60,624 bases of DNA, taken from positions 1 to 60,624 of the forward strand of contig NZ_JARZZP010000015.1 in the NCBI RefSeq assembly GCF_029948085.1. Direction: 5' to 3'. Below, in pieces: positions 51,545-60,624 of this stretch (position 1 is the first letter of the stretch; the number at the start of each line of letters is the position of its first letter). The DNA is from Streptococcus taonis (GTDB lineage: Bacteria > Bacillota > Bacilli > Lactobacillales > Streptococcaceae). A program made the position numbers and the translations under genes. The notes beneath the pieces were generated by a model, which did not search any database, was not told the DNA's origin, and worked only from the letters and a program-made list of their open reading frames with translations.

Positions 51545-52326
51545 GAAAAGATATCTATCAGCATTTCTCAGTCGAGGATATTTCCTTTATTGATAAAGGA
51601 TTGGAGTGGCTTAGGCAGGTTGAAGAGCATTACGCTCCCATCCTAACTCCCTTTATCAATCCCCATCAGGTCTTTATTTTAAAGACATTGGGCAATCATC
51701 AAGGGATTAAAGTTTTTTCTAGCAATGATTTTGTAGCTAGCGAGTATAGTCGTGTACTACTTGCACCAGATTATTTCATACCGACTTTGACGGATTTTGA
51801 AATGGACTTGCTTGAGATTGTTTATTCTAGCAAGTTTGACCAATTGACTCATTCCAAGATTTTAGGAACTGTTCTGAATCGTCTGGGAATCGATCGCAAG
51901 TTATTTGGTGATATATTGGTAACGGAAAATAGGGCTCAAATCATTGTGGACCGGAAATTCACTTCCCTCTTCCAAGACGGGATTCAAAAGATTGCTCGAT
52001 TGCCTGTCAAACTTGAAGTCAAATCCTTTGAAGAATTGGTAGAAGCCGAGAGTGATTATCAGGAAAAGGAAGTTTTAGTTCCGAGTATGCGCTTGGATGC
52101 TTTCTTGTCAAATGTTCTGAAATTGTCTCGCTCGCAGACAGCTGATTTGTTAGAAAGAAAATATGTTCAGGTAAATTATCATCTGGTTGAAAAATCTGAT
52201 TATCAAGTTAAGATTGGTGATTTAGTAAGTGTCAGACGTTTTGGAAGGATTAGTGTTCTGAGAGAAAATGGTCAGACAAAAAGGGATAAGAAGAAATTGA
52301 CAATACAATTATTATTAAGTAAGTGA
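51541..52326 (+). CDS. ylmH: YlmH, S4-domain RNA-binding protein
   Basis: A 261-residue protein with an N-terminal domain and a C-terminal S4 RNA-binding domain at about residues 180-240 (MRLDAFLSNVLKLSRSQ and LLERKYVQVNY). Homologues act in ribosome rescue of stalled peptidyl-tRNA complexes. It overlaps ylmG by 4 bp (ATGA). Confidence 0.92.
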   Translation: MRKDIYQHFSVEDISFIDKGLEWLRQVEEHYAPILTPFINPHQVFILKTLGNHQGIKVFSSNDFVASEYSRVLLAPDYFIPTLTDFEMDLLEIVYSSKFDQLTHSKILGTVLNRLGIDRKLFGDILVTENRAQIIVDRKFTSLFQDGIQKIARLPVKLEVKSFEELVEAESDYQEKEVLVPSMRLDAFLSNVLKLSRSQTADLLERKYVQVNYHLVEKSDYQVKIGDLVSVRRFGRISVLRENGQTKRDKKKLTIQLLLSK

Positions 52327-52335
52327 GGGGAAAAT

Positions 52336-53094
52336 ATGCCAATTACATCGTTAGAGATTAAGGATAAAAGCTTTAGTACTAAGTTTAGAGGTTTTGATCC
52401 TGAAGAAGTTGATGAATTTCTCGATATTGTAGTTCGAGACTATGAAACATTGGTTCGAAGTAACCATGATAAAGAGCAACAAATTAGAAATTTAGAAGAG
52501 CGTTTGTCTTATTTTGATGAGATGAAAGATTCATTGAGTCAGTCTGTTTTAATTGCTCAAGATACTGCTGAGCGAGTTAAACAAGCAGCTACTGAACGCT
52601 CTCATAATATCATTCATCATGCTGAACAGGAATCACAACGTTTGCTTGATGAAGCTAAGTACAAGGCAAATGAAATTTTACGTCAAGCAACTGATAATGC
52701 TAAGAAGGTTGCGATTGAGACAGAAGAACTGAAGAATAAGAGTCGCGTCTTCCATCAACGCTTGAAATCTACAATTGAAAGTCAATTGGCCATCGTTGAT
52801 TCATCTGATTGGGAAGAAATTTTACGTCCAACAGCAACTTATTTACAAACCAGTGATGAGGTCTTTAAAGAGGTGGTTAGAGAGGCTTTGGGGGAAAATA
52901 TTTCAGCATTTCATGAGGAGGAAGCCAATGATTTGACTCGTCAGTTTTCACCTGAAGAGGTTGCTGAGCTCCAAGCACGTATAGAAGCAACTAATCGTGA
53001 ATTGATGGAAGCACAGGATGAATCAACTTTATCTGACTTATCTTCGTTAGTAAATAATGAAATGAGTTCTGAGTCTAAAGAGGATTCAGAATAA
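52336..53094 (+). CDS. divIVA: Cell division protein DivIVA
   Basis: A 252-residue coiled-coil protein. The N-terminal lipid-binding motif KFRGFDPEEVDEFLD near residue 17 recognises curved membrane, and long heptad stretches cover about 35-135 and 190-235. It organises pole and septum proteins in streptococci. It is last in the ftsA-divIVA run, before the ileS leader. Confidence 0.95.
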   Translation: MPITSLEIKDKSFSTKFRGFDPEEVDEFLDIVVRDYETLVRSNHDKEQQIRNLEERLSYFDEMKDSLSQSVLIAQDTAERVKQAATERSHNIIHHAEQESQRLLDEAKYKANEILRQATDNAKKVAIETEELKNKSRVFHQRLKSTIESQLAIVDSSDWEEILRPTATYLQTSDEVFKEVVREALGENISAFHEEEANDLTRQFSPEEVAELQARIEATNRELMEAQDESTLSDLSSLVNNEMSSESKEDSE

Positions 53095-53149
53095 CAATTT
53101 CTCAACATTTGTAATTGTAAAATCTGAGAACAAGATCTTATCAAACATA

Positions 53150-53340
53150 TTTTTAGCGAGTAGGAGATGGTGGAAGTCCTACAATCCCTGTTGATAAGAT
53201 TATCCTCTCAAGTTATCAAGTCTGAAGTTAGTAGGATTTGACGTTGCCCACGTTACGGGAAAAGAGGGAGAAAGACTAGTTCTTTTTCCGAACAAAGGTG
53301 GTACCACGATTTTCGTCCTTTTTAGCGAGTCGTGGTTTTT
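53150..53340 (+). promoter_or_regulatory. T-box riboswitch of ileS
   Basis: The T-box core AAAGGTGGTACCACG (53294-53308) lies just before an intrinsic terminator formed by ACCACGA and TCGTGGT plus T-run (53304-53340). The upstream 140 bases form the stem I region, beginning near AGCGAGTAGGAGATGG. Uncharged tRNA-Ile would stabilise the antiterminator. I could not place the specifier codon with confidence. Confidence 0.9.
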
Positions 53341-53368
53341 ATTTTGCCTATATAAAAAAGGAGATATC

Positions 53369-56161
53369 ATGAAACTCAAAGAAACTTTAAATCTTGGGAA
53401 AACTGACTTCCCAATGCGTGCAGGCCTTCCTACAAAAGAGCCAGTCTGGCAAAAAGAGTGGGAAGAAGCAAAACTCTACCAACGTCGTCAAGAGTTGAAT
53501 GAAGGGAAACCTCACTTCACTCTTCATGATGGGCCTCCGTACGCTAACGGAAATATCCACGTTGGTCATGCTATGAACAAGATTTCAAAAGATATCATTG
53601 TTCGTTCTAAGTCTATGTCAGGATTCTACGCACCATACATCCCAGGTTGGGATACACACGGACTACCAATCGAGCAAGTTTTGGCTAAACAAGGTGTTAA
53701 ACGTAAAGAGATGGACTTGGTTGAGTACTTGAAACTTTGCCGTGAATACGCTCTTTCTCAAGTAGATAAACAGCGTGAAGACTTCAAGCGCTTGGGTGTT
53801 TCAGGTGACTGGGAAAATCCTTATGTGACTTTGACTCCTGACTATGAAGCAGCCCAAATCCGTGTCTTCGGTGAGATGGCAAACAAAGGTTATATCTACC
53901 GTGGTGCTAAGCCAGTTTACTGGTCTTGGTCATCTGAGTCAGCTCTTGCTGAAGCGGAGATTGAATACCACGACTTGGTATCAACATCACTTTACTATGC
54001 CAACAAGGTTAAAGATGGCAAAGGTGTTCTAGATACAGATACTTATATCGTTGTCTGGACAACTACTCCATTTACTATCACAGCTTCTCGTGGTTTGACA
54101 GTTGGTGCAGATATTGATTACGTTTTGGTTCAACCTACTGGTGAAGCTCGTAAGTTTGTGGTCGCTGCAGAATTATTGACTAGCTTGTCTGAGAAATTTG
54201 GCTGGACTGATGTTCAAGTTTTGGCGACTTATCGTGGTCAAGAATTGAACCATATCGTGACAGAACACCCATGGGATACTGCAGTAGATGAACTCGTTAT
54301 CCTTGGTGACCACGTTACAACTGACTCTGGTACAGGTATCGTCCATACAGCTCCTGGTTTTGGTGAGGACGACTACAATGTTGGTGTGGCTAATGGTCTT
54401 GAAGTTGCTGTGACAGTTAACGAACGTGGTATCATGATGGCTAATGCTGGCGCTGAGTTTGAAGGTCAATTCTACGACAAGGTAGTGCCAACTGTCATTG
54501 AAAAACTAGGCAACCTCCTTCTTGCTCAAGAAGAAATCTCTCACTCCTACCCATTTGACTGGCGTACGAAAAAACCAATCATCTGGCGTGCAGTTCCACA
54601 ATGGTTTGCTTCAGTATCAAAATTCCGTCAAGATATTTTAGATGAAATCGAAAAAGTGAAATTCCATTCAGAATGGGGTAAAGTCCGTCTTTACAACATG
54701 ATCCGTGACCGTGGTGACTGGGTCATCTCTCGTCAACGTGCTTGGGGAGTTCCTCTTCCAATCTTCTACGCAGAAGACGGCACACCAATCATGACAGCTG
54801 AAACGATTGAACATGTAGCTCAACTCTTTGAGGAACATGGTTCAATTATCTGGTGGGAACGTGATGCTAAAGCCCTCTTGCCAGAAGGATTTACACATCC
54901 AGGTTCACCAAATGGTGAGTTCAAGAAAGAAACAGACATCATGGACGTTTGGTTCGACTCAGGTTCATCATGGAATGGTGTCGTGGTTAACCGTCCAGAA
55001 CTCAAATACCCAGCCGACCTCTACCTTGAAGGTTCTGACCAATACCGTGGTTGGTTCAACTCTTCTCTTATCACATCTGTGGCTAACCATGGTGTGGCAC
55101 CATACAAACAAATCTTGTCACAAGGTTTTGCCCTTGATGGTAAAGGTGAGAAGATGTCTAAATCTCTTGGAAATACCATTGCTCCAAGCGATGTTGAGAA
55201 ACAATTTGGTGCTGAAATCTTGCGTCTCTGGGTAACAAGTGTTGACTCAAGCAACGATGTACGTATCTCTATGGATATCTTGAGCCAAGTTTCTGAAACT
55301 TACCGTAAGATCCGTAACACGCTTCGTTTCTTGATTGCCAATACATCTGACTTTAACCCAGCTGAGGATGCAGTAGCTTACGAAGAACTTCGTTCAGTTG
55401 ATAAGTACATGACCATCCGCTTTAACCAACTTGTTAAGACCATTCGTGACGCTTATGCAAACTTTGAATTCTTGACAATCTATAAAGCCCTAGTGAACTT
55501 TATCAACGTTGATTTGTCTGCCTTCTACCTTGATTTTGCCAAAGATGTTGTTTACATCGAAGGTGCCAAATCATTGGAACGCCGTCAAATGCAGACTGTC
55601 TTCTATGACATCCTGGTGAAAATCACTAAACTCTTGACACCAATCCTTCCTCACACTGCGGAAGAAATCTGGTCATATCTTGAGTTTGAAGCAGAAGACT
55701 TTGTTCAATTGTCAGAATTGCCAGAAGCTCAAACATTTGCTAATCAAGAGGAAATCTTGGACACATGGGCAGCCTTTATGGACTTCCGTGGTCAAGCTCA
55801 AAAAGCCTTGGAAGAAGCTCGTAATGCCAAAGTCATCGGTAAATCCCTTGAAGCTCACTTGACTGTTTATCCAAACGAAGTCGTGAAAACTCTTCTTGGA
55901 GCTGTTGATAGCAATGTAGCTCAACTTTTGATTGTGTCTGAGTTGACCATCGCAGAAGGTGCAGCTCCAGAAGGTGCAGTAGCCTTTGAAGATGTAGCTT
56001 TCACTGTAGAACGTGCAGCTGGTGAAGTGTGTGACCGTTGCCGTCGTATCGACCCGACAACAGCAGAACGTCATTACCACGCAATCATCTGTGACCACTG
56101 CGCAATCATCGTAGAAGAAAACTTTGCGGAAGCAGTCGCAGAAGGATTTGAAGTAAAATAA
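53369..56161 (+). CDS. ileS: Isoleucyl-tRNA synthetase
   Basis: A 930-residue class Ia synthetase that charges tRNA-Ile. HVGHAMNK near residue 66 is the HIGH motif and KMSKSLGN near 592 the KMSKS motif. The CP1 editing domain ([12 protein letters not shown]) spans about 180-390. The C-terminal zinc finger CDRCRR with CDHC is at about 890-912. This bacterial-type form is the one inhibited by mupirocin. AAAGGAG precedes the ATG. Confidence 0.98.
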   Translation: MKLKETLNLGKTDFPMRAGLPTKEPVWQKEWEEAKLYQRRQELNEGKPHFTLHDGPPYANGNIHVGHAMNKISKDIIVRSKSMSGFYAPYIPGWDTHGLPIEQVLAKQGVKRKEMDLVEYLKLCREYALSQVDKQREDFKRLGVSGDWENPYVTLTPDYEAAQIRVFGEMANKGYIYRGAKPVYWSWSSESALAEAEIEYHDLVSTSLYYANKVKDGKGVLDTDTYIVVWTTTPFTITASRGLTVGADIDYVLVQPTGEARKFVVAAELLTSLSEKFGWTDVQVLATYRGQELNHIVTEHPWDTAVDELVILGDHVTTDSGTGIVHTAPGFGEDDYNVGVANGLEVAVTVNERGIMMANAGAEFEGQFYDKVVPTVIEKLGNLLLAQEEISHSYPFDWRTKKPIIWRAVPQWFASVSKFRQDILDEIEKVKFHSEWGKVRLYNMIRDRGDWVISRQRAWGVPLPIFYAEDGTPIMTAETIEHVAQLFEEHGSIIWWERDAKALLPEGFTHPGSPNGEFKKETDIMDVWFDSGSSWNGVVVNRPELKYPADLYLEGSDQYRGWFNSSLITSVANHGVAPYKQILSQGFALDGKGEKMSKSLGNTIAPSDVEKQFGAEILRLWVTSVDSSNDVRISMDILSQVSETYRKIRNTLRFLIANTSDFNPAEDAVAYEELRSVDKYMTIRFNQLVKTIRDAYANFEFLTIYKALVNFINVDLSAFYLDFAKDVVYIEGAKSLERRQMQTVFYDILVKITKLLTPILPHTAEEIWSYLEFEAEDFVQLSELPEAQTFANQEEILDTWAAFMDFRGQAQKALEEARNAKVIGKSLEAHLTVYPNEVVKTLLGAVDSNVAQLLIVSELTIAEGAAPEGAVAFEDVAFTVERAAGEVCDRCRRIDPTTAERHYHAIICDHCAIIVEENFAEAVAEGFEVK

Positions 56162-56171
56162 AAGTAAAAAA

Positions 56172-56301
56172 TGGCGAGGGTAGTCCAAAGGGTAATTTGA
56201 AAAGAAAGGCCAATAGCACTCTCCAACATTAAACGCATAATATCAAGACTTTTGCAAGTCTGGTATTATGCGTTTTTTTATTGTAATGCCCTTTTTACCA
56301 A
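56172..56301 (+). repeat. Terminator-like repeat, copy 3 (possibly SPRITE)
   Basis: AAAGGGTAATT and GTAATGCCCTTT are the outer arms. The core hairpin ACGCATAATATCAAGAC with GTCTGGTATTATGCGT is followed by seven T. It lies just past the ileS stop and probably terminates it. It is more diverged than copies 1 and 2 in the left arm. Confidence 0.65.
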
Positions 56302-56313
56302 GTATCTTTTTTG

Positions 56314-56531
56314 TATAGTGGATTGAATCCATAATATAGTAGATTGAATCTAAAATCATACATTATGACTGCTAAAAATATTTCTAGAAATTAGTTTGAC
56401 TTTCCTAATCGAATTGTTCATACCTTATTTCAATCAAATATAGTATAGCACACTGTTGCTTCTAAAATATGGATAGAAATTGATTTGATTTCCCTAGTCA
56501 ATTTGTTCAGATTTGATTTCATTACACTATA
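56314..56531 (-). repeat. Outer RUP element, interrupted by another RUP
   Basis: The left 21 bases (TATAGTGGATTGAATCC and so on) and the right 89 bases (ending TTCATTACACTATA) add up to one RUP of 110 bases. This equals the usual 108 plus about two, as expected for duplication of a TA target. The inner copy separates them. Confidence 0.75.
56335..56442 (-). repeat. Inner RUP element nested in the outer RUP
   Basis: 108 bases from TATAGTAGATTGAA to TCAATCAAATATA, the same orientation as copy 2. The right edge could extend three bases further. Confidence 0.75.
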
Positions 56532-56827
56532 AAATAAAATTGCACTTTTTGTTAGCAGGCTGCTTAAGAAATATCTAAGTCCGTGTGTAAATTTGGAATT
56601 CTAGTAGCTAATCAACGTATTCTAGGAAGCTAAGGAAAGAGTTTCTAACAAAACATACAATATATATGGTTGTGTGGTGAAAATTTCTGCTCTTTTTGAT
56701 TTTAAAAGAACATCAAGTTTTTAAGAAAAAAACTAACAAAATAGAGAAAAACTATATTTAGATATTATAAAAACTTATATGTATATATTTGGAATGTAAT
56801 AAACTGAAAGAAATCTAAAGAATAAAT
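56532..56827. other. Non-coding AT-rich stretch upstream of the surface protein
   Basis: About 295 bp with no credible ORF, hairpin or repeat. It may hold upstream control sites of the surface protein gene. Confidence 0.4.
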
Positions 56828-56856
56828 TTGATTTATTTAAGTAAAAAGATTATAAT
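56828..56856 (+). promoter_or_regulatory. Promoter of the surface protein gene
   Basis: TTGATT (56828-56833), 17 bp, TATAAT (56851-56856), 46 bp before the ATG. A second TATAAT lies at 56868 without a matching -35. Confidence 0.6.
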
Positions 56857-56902
56857 AAAATTGTATTTATAATACTACATAAACACAAAAGGAGAAATAA
56901 AT

Positions 56903-59900
56903 ATGTGTTTTAATCGTAAAAATGCAGAACAAAAGAATTGGCGTATGATCAAAAAAGGAAAACATTTCTTGTTTGGTTGTTCGCTAGTCTTTGCGGTTGG
57001 AGCTACACTAGCTACTCCAACGGTTCACGCTGACAGTGTAGAAGCTAAGACAGAAGCTACAAATTCAGCAACACAAAATGAACCTACTGCAGAGGCGACG
57101 ACCTATGCGGCACCAGCTGCAACTAGCCCAGTTGCGACTGAAGCAGTAGAAGCAAATTCAGCAACTACTGCAGTTTCAGTTGATAAGACTCAACTAGAAG
57201 CTCTTTTGGCACAAGCTAAAGCTAAAAACTTGGATGGTCAAGAAGCTTCAGTTAAAGATGAGGTAGAAGCTGCAATTGCAGAAGCTGAAGCATTAGTTGC
57301 TAACGGATCTGCAAGTCAAGATCAAATCAACCAAAGTGTTGAACGCTTGACTCAAGCAGTGGCAAGTGTGAAGGAAGTGACTGAAGTAGCAGCTGAAACA
57401 ACTGCAGAATCTTCAGAAACTCCTAAAGTAAGAAGCAGACGTGCTGTTGAAGGTTCAGTACGCTCAGTGGATGAAAACAACCTGCAAAGAGCGATAGTTA
57501 CCAAAGAAAACTTTGAAAGTTTCTTCCAAGAAGGCGGAACTGCTTCCTATGATAAATCTTCAGGAACTATTAAGTTGACAGAAGATGTATCAGGACAGGC
57601 TGGTAATGCCTACCTACGTTTTAAAATCGATCCTAACCAAGATTTCTCTTTCACTGGTAAGGTAGATATTGGTAATAAATACGAAGGTCATACTGTAGAT
57701 GGTCGCCCAGGTGGTGACGGGGTCGGTTTTACATTCCATACAGGTAATGCAAACAAACTCGGACAATCTGGTGCTTCAGTCGGTATGGGGGGGATTAACG
57801 CAGCATTTGGTTTCAAACTAGACTCATGGCACAATACAAGTAACCCAGATGCTAAACAAAATTCTATAGCTGACCCTAAATATGGTGGTAGAGCATGGGG
57901 AAGTAATGCTTTTGGTGCGTTTTACTCATCAAACAATGCAGGGAAAGTAAATAACATTTCAGATGCTAAAGCATTGACTCCTGCTCCTAATGGTGACTGG
58001 GTTGATTTCAAGATTAACTATAATGGAACTACAAAAGAATTTACAGTAACTTATGGCAATCAAACTTGGACTACTAAAATTGATAGAACTAGTCGAAGTA
58101 TGACAAATGAAGCCAAGAATGCCTTGACTGCTAGAAATGCTACCTATGCCCTCTCATTTGTCGGAAGTACAGGTTCTGGTACAAACTTGCAACGTGTTCA
58201 GATTGAAAAATTTGAGTTTACAGCGCCACAAATCGTCCACATGAAATTTGTTGATGCAAAAGGTAATGAAATCGAAGCAAGTAGTGCGATTCCAGGTGAT
58301 GAAAATGAGGTTATTAACCTTAGCACCCAGAACAACAAAATTGCTGCAGTCGAAGCTAAAGGTTATAAATTAAAGAGAATCGATGCAAGCAAAGCACCTT
58401 CATATAACGAAGGAAACAATACCGTTACCCTAACTCCAGGTGGGCAGTTGTTGACTTATGTATTTGCACCAGCTGGACCTACTGTCACTCCAACATTACA
58501 AGTTGGCAATGTTATGACTGAGCCAGGTATCAAGTCAACAGACAATACCATCTCAGGGATTGGTAAAAAAGGCGCAACGATCAAAATTGCTGCTGCTGGT
58601 AAGACAATTGTTGATAATGTGACTGTTGCTGAAGATGGTTCTTGGTCTGCAACTCTTCCAAGTGGTGTAAACAGTAATATCACTGACCAAGATCAGCTGG
58701 TTCCAAGAGATACATTGACAGTTACCCAAACGATCAATGGTGAAGAAAGTGCTGAAACAGAGGTTAAAGTTGGACTTGGTGAATCAGTTGTTCAACCGTC
58801 TGAAACTTCTTCTGATAAACAAAGTATTGTTGCAGAAACTACTACAGTTACTTTGAAAGTGCCACATGATGCGGGAATTGCTTACTTTGATTATCCTAAA
58901 GCTGGTAACGCTAGAAGTGTAGTAGCTATTAAACGCGATTCAATTCCAGGGGCATGGACTTCAAAAGACGAATCAAAAGCAGTTGTTAAGTCATACTCTA
59001 CTGATGGTTTCTTTGATACTATTGTCCTTGAAATGAAAGAGCAAATCCAACCAGGTAAGGCTAAGGTAGTTTCAAACATTAAAGAAGATAAATACACAAG
59101 TCCTGTTGGTTGGAAAGAAATTAATGTAGAAGCAAAACCAGCAGATACAACACCACCAGCAGCACCAAAAGTAAACCCAGTGACAGCAGCCTCTACAGCA
59201 GTAACAGGTACAGCTGAGCCAGGCTCAACCGTAGAAGTAACCCTTCCAAATGGTTCTACAGTATCCGCAAAAGCTGACCAAGATGGAAACTTCAGCGTTC
59301 CAGTTAGCGGATTGGAAGAAGGTAAAACAGTATCTGTTACGGCAACAGATGCAGCAGGTAACAAGTCAGGTGCAACATCAGTTACAGTACCAGATACAAC
59401 AGCGCCAGCAGCTCCAACTGTAAACCCAGTTAAGGCAGGCGCTACTGCCATTACAGGTACAGCAGAAGCAGGTTCGACAGTAGAAGTAACCCTTCCAGAT
59501 GGACAAAAAGCTTCTGCAAAAGCTGGAGAAAATGGTGAGTTTTCAATTCCAGTTCCAGCTTTGAATGCTGATGATAAAATTAGTGTTACAGCAACAGATG
59601 TAGCTAAAAACACATCAACACCAACTAAAGTTACTGTAAAAGAGACAGTTCGTCCTGTTCTTAACATTCCTTATGATGATGCTGATACTCAAGCTATCTA
59701 CGTTTACTCAGGTGAAACAAACAATATCGAGCTCAAAGTGACGGATAATTCAGGTAAGATTGTCAAAGCTTACTTGGCAATGCCAGCTGATAACCGTACT
59801 GGTCTTGGTCAAGAAGATAATACCTATCTGAATGGTAAAGCTCGTTCAGGTTTGTATTTGAATGCTGAGAAGATTAAGACTGAAACAACAACTACAGAAA

Positions 59901-60624
59901 CAAGTCCAGCTGTCATTCGTGTAACAGGGGATATTCCTAAGAATACATACACTGACGGAGCTGCGATTACTCGTTATCTATTTGCTGAAGATGCGGCAGG
60001 GAATACTTCATACGAGCATGTTGGCGCAAACATGGATAAAGGTGCTCTTGGACGTATTCGCTTCATTTGGAAACCGCAATCATTCAAATATACTGCTGTA
60101 GCTCCATCAACACCTATTACCTCAAACACTGTTCCAGAAGCAAGCGCTATTGAAAAAGCTGTTAAAGATGCAAACCCAACTTTCAGCGATAAGATCGAAA
60201 GTGTTTCTGTAGATGGTACTAATGTTAAGGTGACTTATAAAGATGGAAGTACAGATGTTATTCCAGCAGACTCAGTATTTACAATTGAACCAACTGCACC
60301 TACAGTTACACCAGTTAAAAATCCATCAAGCCTAACTCAACCAGAAAAAGATGCAGTTAAGAAAGCCGTAGAGACAGCGAACAAAACTGCAACTAAGGTT
60401 GAAGTAGGAAATGATGGTACTACAACATTAACCTACTCAAATGGCTCAACAGCTACCTTAAAACCAAGGCAAACAGTTAGTCAAGCAGATATCACAGCTC
60501 CAAACGCACCAGTTGTGAACCCAGTTAAAGCAGGTGATACTGCCGTAACAGGTACAGCCGAAGCAGGTTCAACAGTTGAAGTAACACTTCCAGATGGCAC
60601 TAAAGCAACAGCAACAGCTGACAA
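56903..60624 (+). CDS. Large L-type-lectin surface adhesin, 3' truncated by window end
   Basis: The frame is open from ATG 56903 (AAAGGAG upstream) to the window end, 1240 codons. Residues 1-43 form a signal peptide with an NWRMIKKGKHFLFG start region and cleavage after VHA. Then come an Ala/Thr/Glu-rich segment, a FIVAR-like helical unit (about 93-158) and an L-type lectin domain (about 193-442) with GGDGVGFTFHTG and FGFKLDSWHN. A MucBP-like segment (443-520) is followed by Ig-like modules. Three of these are near-identical repeats starting with PAAPKVNPV or close variants at about 748, 831 and 1198. It is probably a wall-anchored adhesin that binds host or microbial glycans; the LPXTG end would lie outside. 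No homologue name is assigned. Confidence 0.85.
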   Translation, partial: MCFNRKNAEQKNWRMIKKGKHFLFGCSLVFAVGATLATPTVHADSVEAKTEATNSATQNEPTAEATTYAAPAATSPVATEAVEANSATTAVSVDKTQLEALLAQAKAKNLDGQEASVKDEVEAAIAEAEALVANGSASQDQINQSVERLTQAVASVKEVTEVAAETTAESSETPKVRSRRAVEGSVRSVDENNLQRAIVTKENFESFFQEGGTASYDKSSGTIKLTEDVSGQAGNAYLRFKIDPNQDFSFTGKVDIGNKYEGHTVDGRPGGDGVGFTFHTGNANKLGQSGASVGMGGINAAFGFKLDSWHNTSNPDAKQNSIADPKYGGRAWGSNAFGAFYSSNNAGKVNNISDAKALTPAPNGDWVDFKINYNGTTKEFTVTYGNQTWTTKIDRTSRSMTNEAKNALTARNATYALSFVGSTGSGTNLQRVQIEKFEFTAPQIVHMKFVDAKGNEIEASSAIPGDENEVINLSTQNNKIAAVEAKGYKLKRIDASKAPSYNEGNNTVTLTPGGQLLTYVFAPAGPTVTPTLQVGNVMTEPGIKSTDNTISGIGKKGATIKIAAAGKTIVDNVTVAEDGSWSATLPSGVNSNITDQDQLVPRDTLTVTQTINGEESAETEVKVGLGESVVQPSETSSDKQSIVAETTTVTLKVPHDAGIAYFDYPKAGNARSVVAIKRDSIPGAWTSKDESKAVVKSYSTDGFFDTIVLEMKEQIQPGKAKVVSNIKEDKYTSPVGWKEINVEAKPADTTPPAAPKVNPVTAASTAVTGTAEPGSTVEVTLPNGSTVSAKADQDGNFSVPVSGLEEGKTVSVTATDAAGNKSGATSVTVPDTTAPAAPTVNPVKAGATAITGTAEAGSTVEVTLPDGQKASAKAGENGEFSIPVPALNADDKISVTATDVAKNTSTPTKVTVKETVRPVLNIPYDDADTQAIYVYSGETNNIELKVTDNSGKIVKAYLAMPADNRTGLGQEDNTYLNGKARSGLYLNAEKIKTETTTTETSPAVIRVTGDIPKNTYTDGAAITRYLFAEDAAGNTSYEHVGANMDKGALGRIRFIWKPQSFKYTAVAPSTPITSNTVPEASAIEKAVKDANPTFSDKIESVSVDGTNVKVTYKDGSTDVIPADSVFTIEPTAPTVTPVKNPSSLTQPEKDAVKKAVETANKTATKVEVGNDGTTTLTYSNGSTATLKPRQTVSQADITAPNAPVVNPVKAGDTAVTGTAEAGSTVEVTLPDGTKATATAD

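Noticed and set aside
58891..59667. Long antisense ORF of 258 codons inside the surface protein gene
   Set aside because: It mirrors the repetitive, alanine/threonine/valine-rich coding strand. It has no ribosome site or recognisable domain.

Overview
The window looks like chromosome from a Mitis-group streptococcus close to Streptococcus mitis, S. oralis or S. pneumoniae. The grounds are low G+C, BOX elements, several 108-bp RUP elements inserted at TA, a dexB-flanked wzg-wzh-wzd-wze capsule locus, AliA/AliB-type lipoproteins, and gene orders typical of this group. No rRNA, tRNA or CRISPR array was seen.

Layout. (1) 1-2137: repeats, then a leftward gntR-ABC ATPase-permease operon. (2) 2177-15626: rightward housekeeping block of nrdR, dnaB, dnaI, nitroreductase, der, a small membrane protein, secA, two tandem DAHP synthases, acpS, alr and recG. 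(3) 15627-16300: two separate mini-transcription units. Each has 11-bp-phased direct repeats, a TATACT -10 box, a 23-25 codon ORF with the same first 14 residues, and its own terminator; a RUP and a BOX fragment lie between them. (4) 16349-18361: glmS with two predicted NagR-type operators. (5) 18363-22239: BOX elements, a leftward DUF1846 gene and dexB with a CcpA-type site over its -35 box. (6) 22281-26454: two oligopeptide-binding lipoproteins. (7) 27081-45916: Wzy-dependent capsule locus: regulatory genes wzg-wzh-wzd-wze, a WchA-like initiating transferase, a GT26 ManNAc-type transferase, a LicD protein, three more glycosyltransferases, Wzy, an unusual HAD protein, Wzx, mnaA and rmlACBD. 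(8) 45979-47202: decayed right flank with a glf pseudogene, a DUF1919 gene, a transposase remnant and a terminator-like repeat. (9) 47308-56161: division cluster ftsA-ftsZ-ylmE-sepF-ylmG-ylmH-divIVA, then T-box-controlled ileS. (10) 56172-60624: a terminator-like repeat, a RUP nested inside another RUP, and the first 1240 codons of a large L-type-lectin surface protein that runs off the window.

The capsule genes fit together. MnaA would make UDP-ManNAc for the GT26 enzyme, RmlABCD makes dTDP-L-rhamnose for the GT2 enzymes, Wzx and Wzy export and polymerise the unit, and Wzd/Wze/Wzh/Wzg control length and attachment. The serotype-specific middle (about 34.5-41.3 kb) is visibly AT-richer than the conserved ends, as expected for a cassette exchanged by recombination. 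The least explained objects are the duplicated mini-units at 15.6-16.3 kb, the HAD/C-terminal-domain protein at 37.9 kb, and the three related terminator-like repeats.
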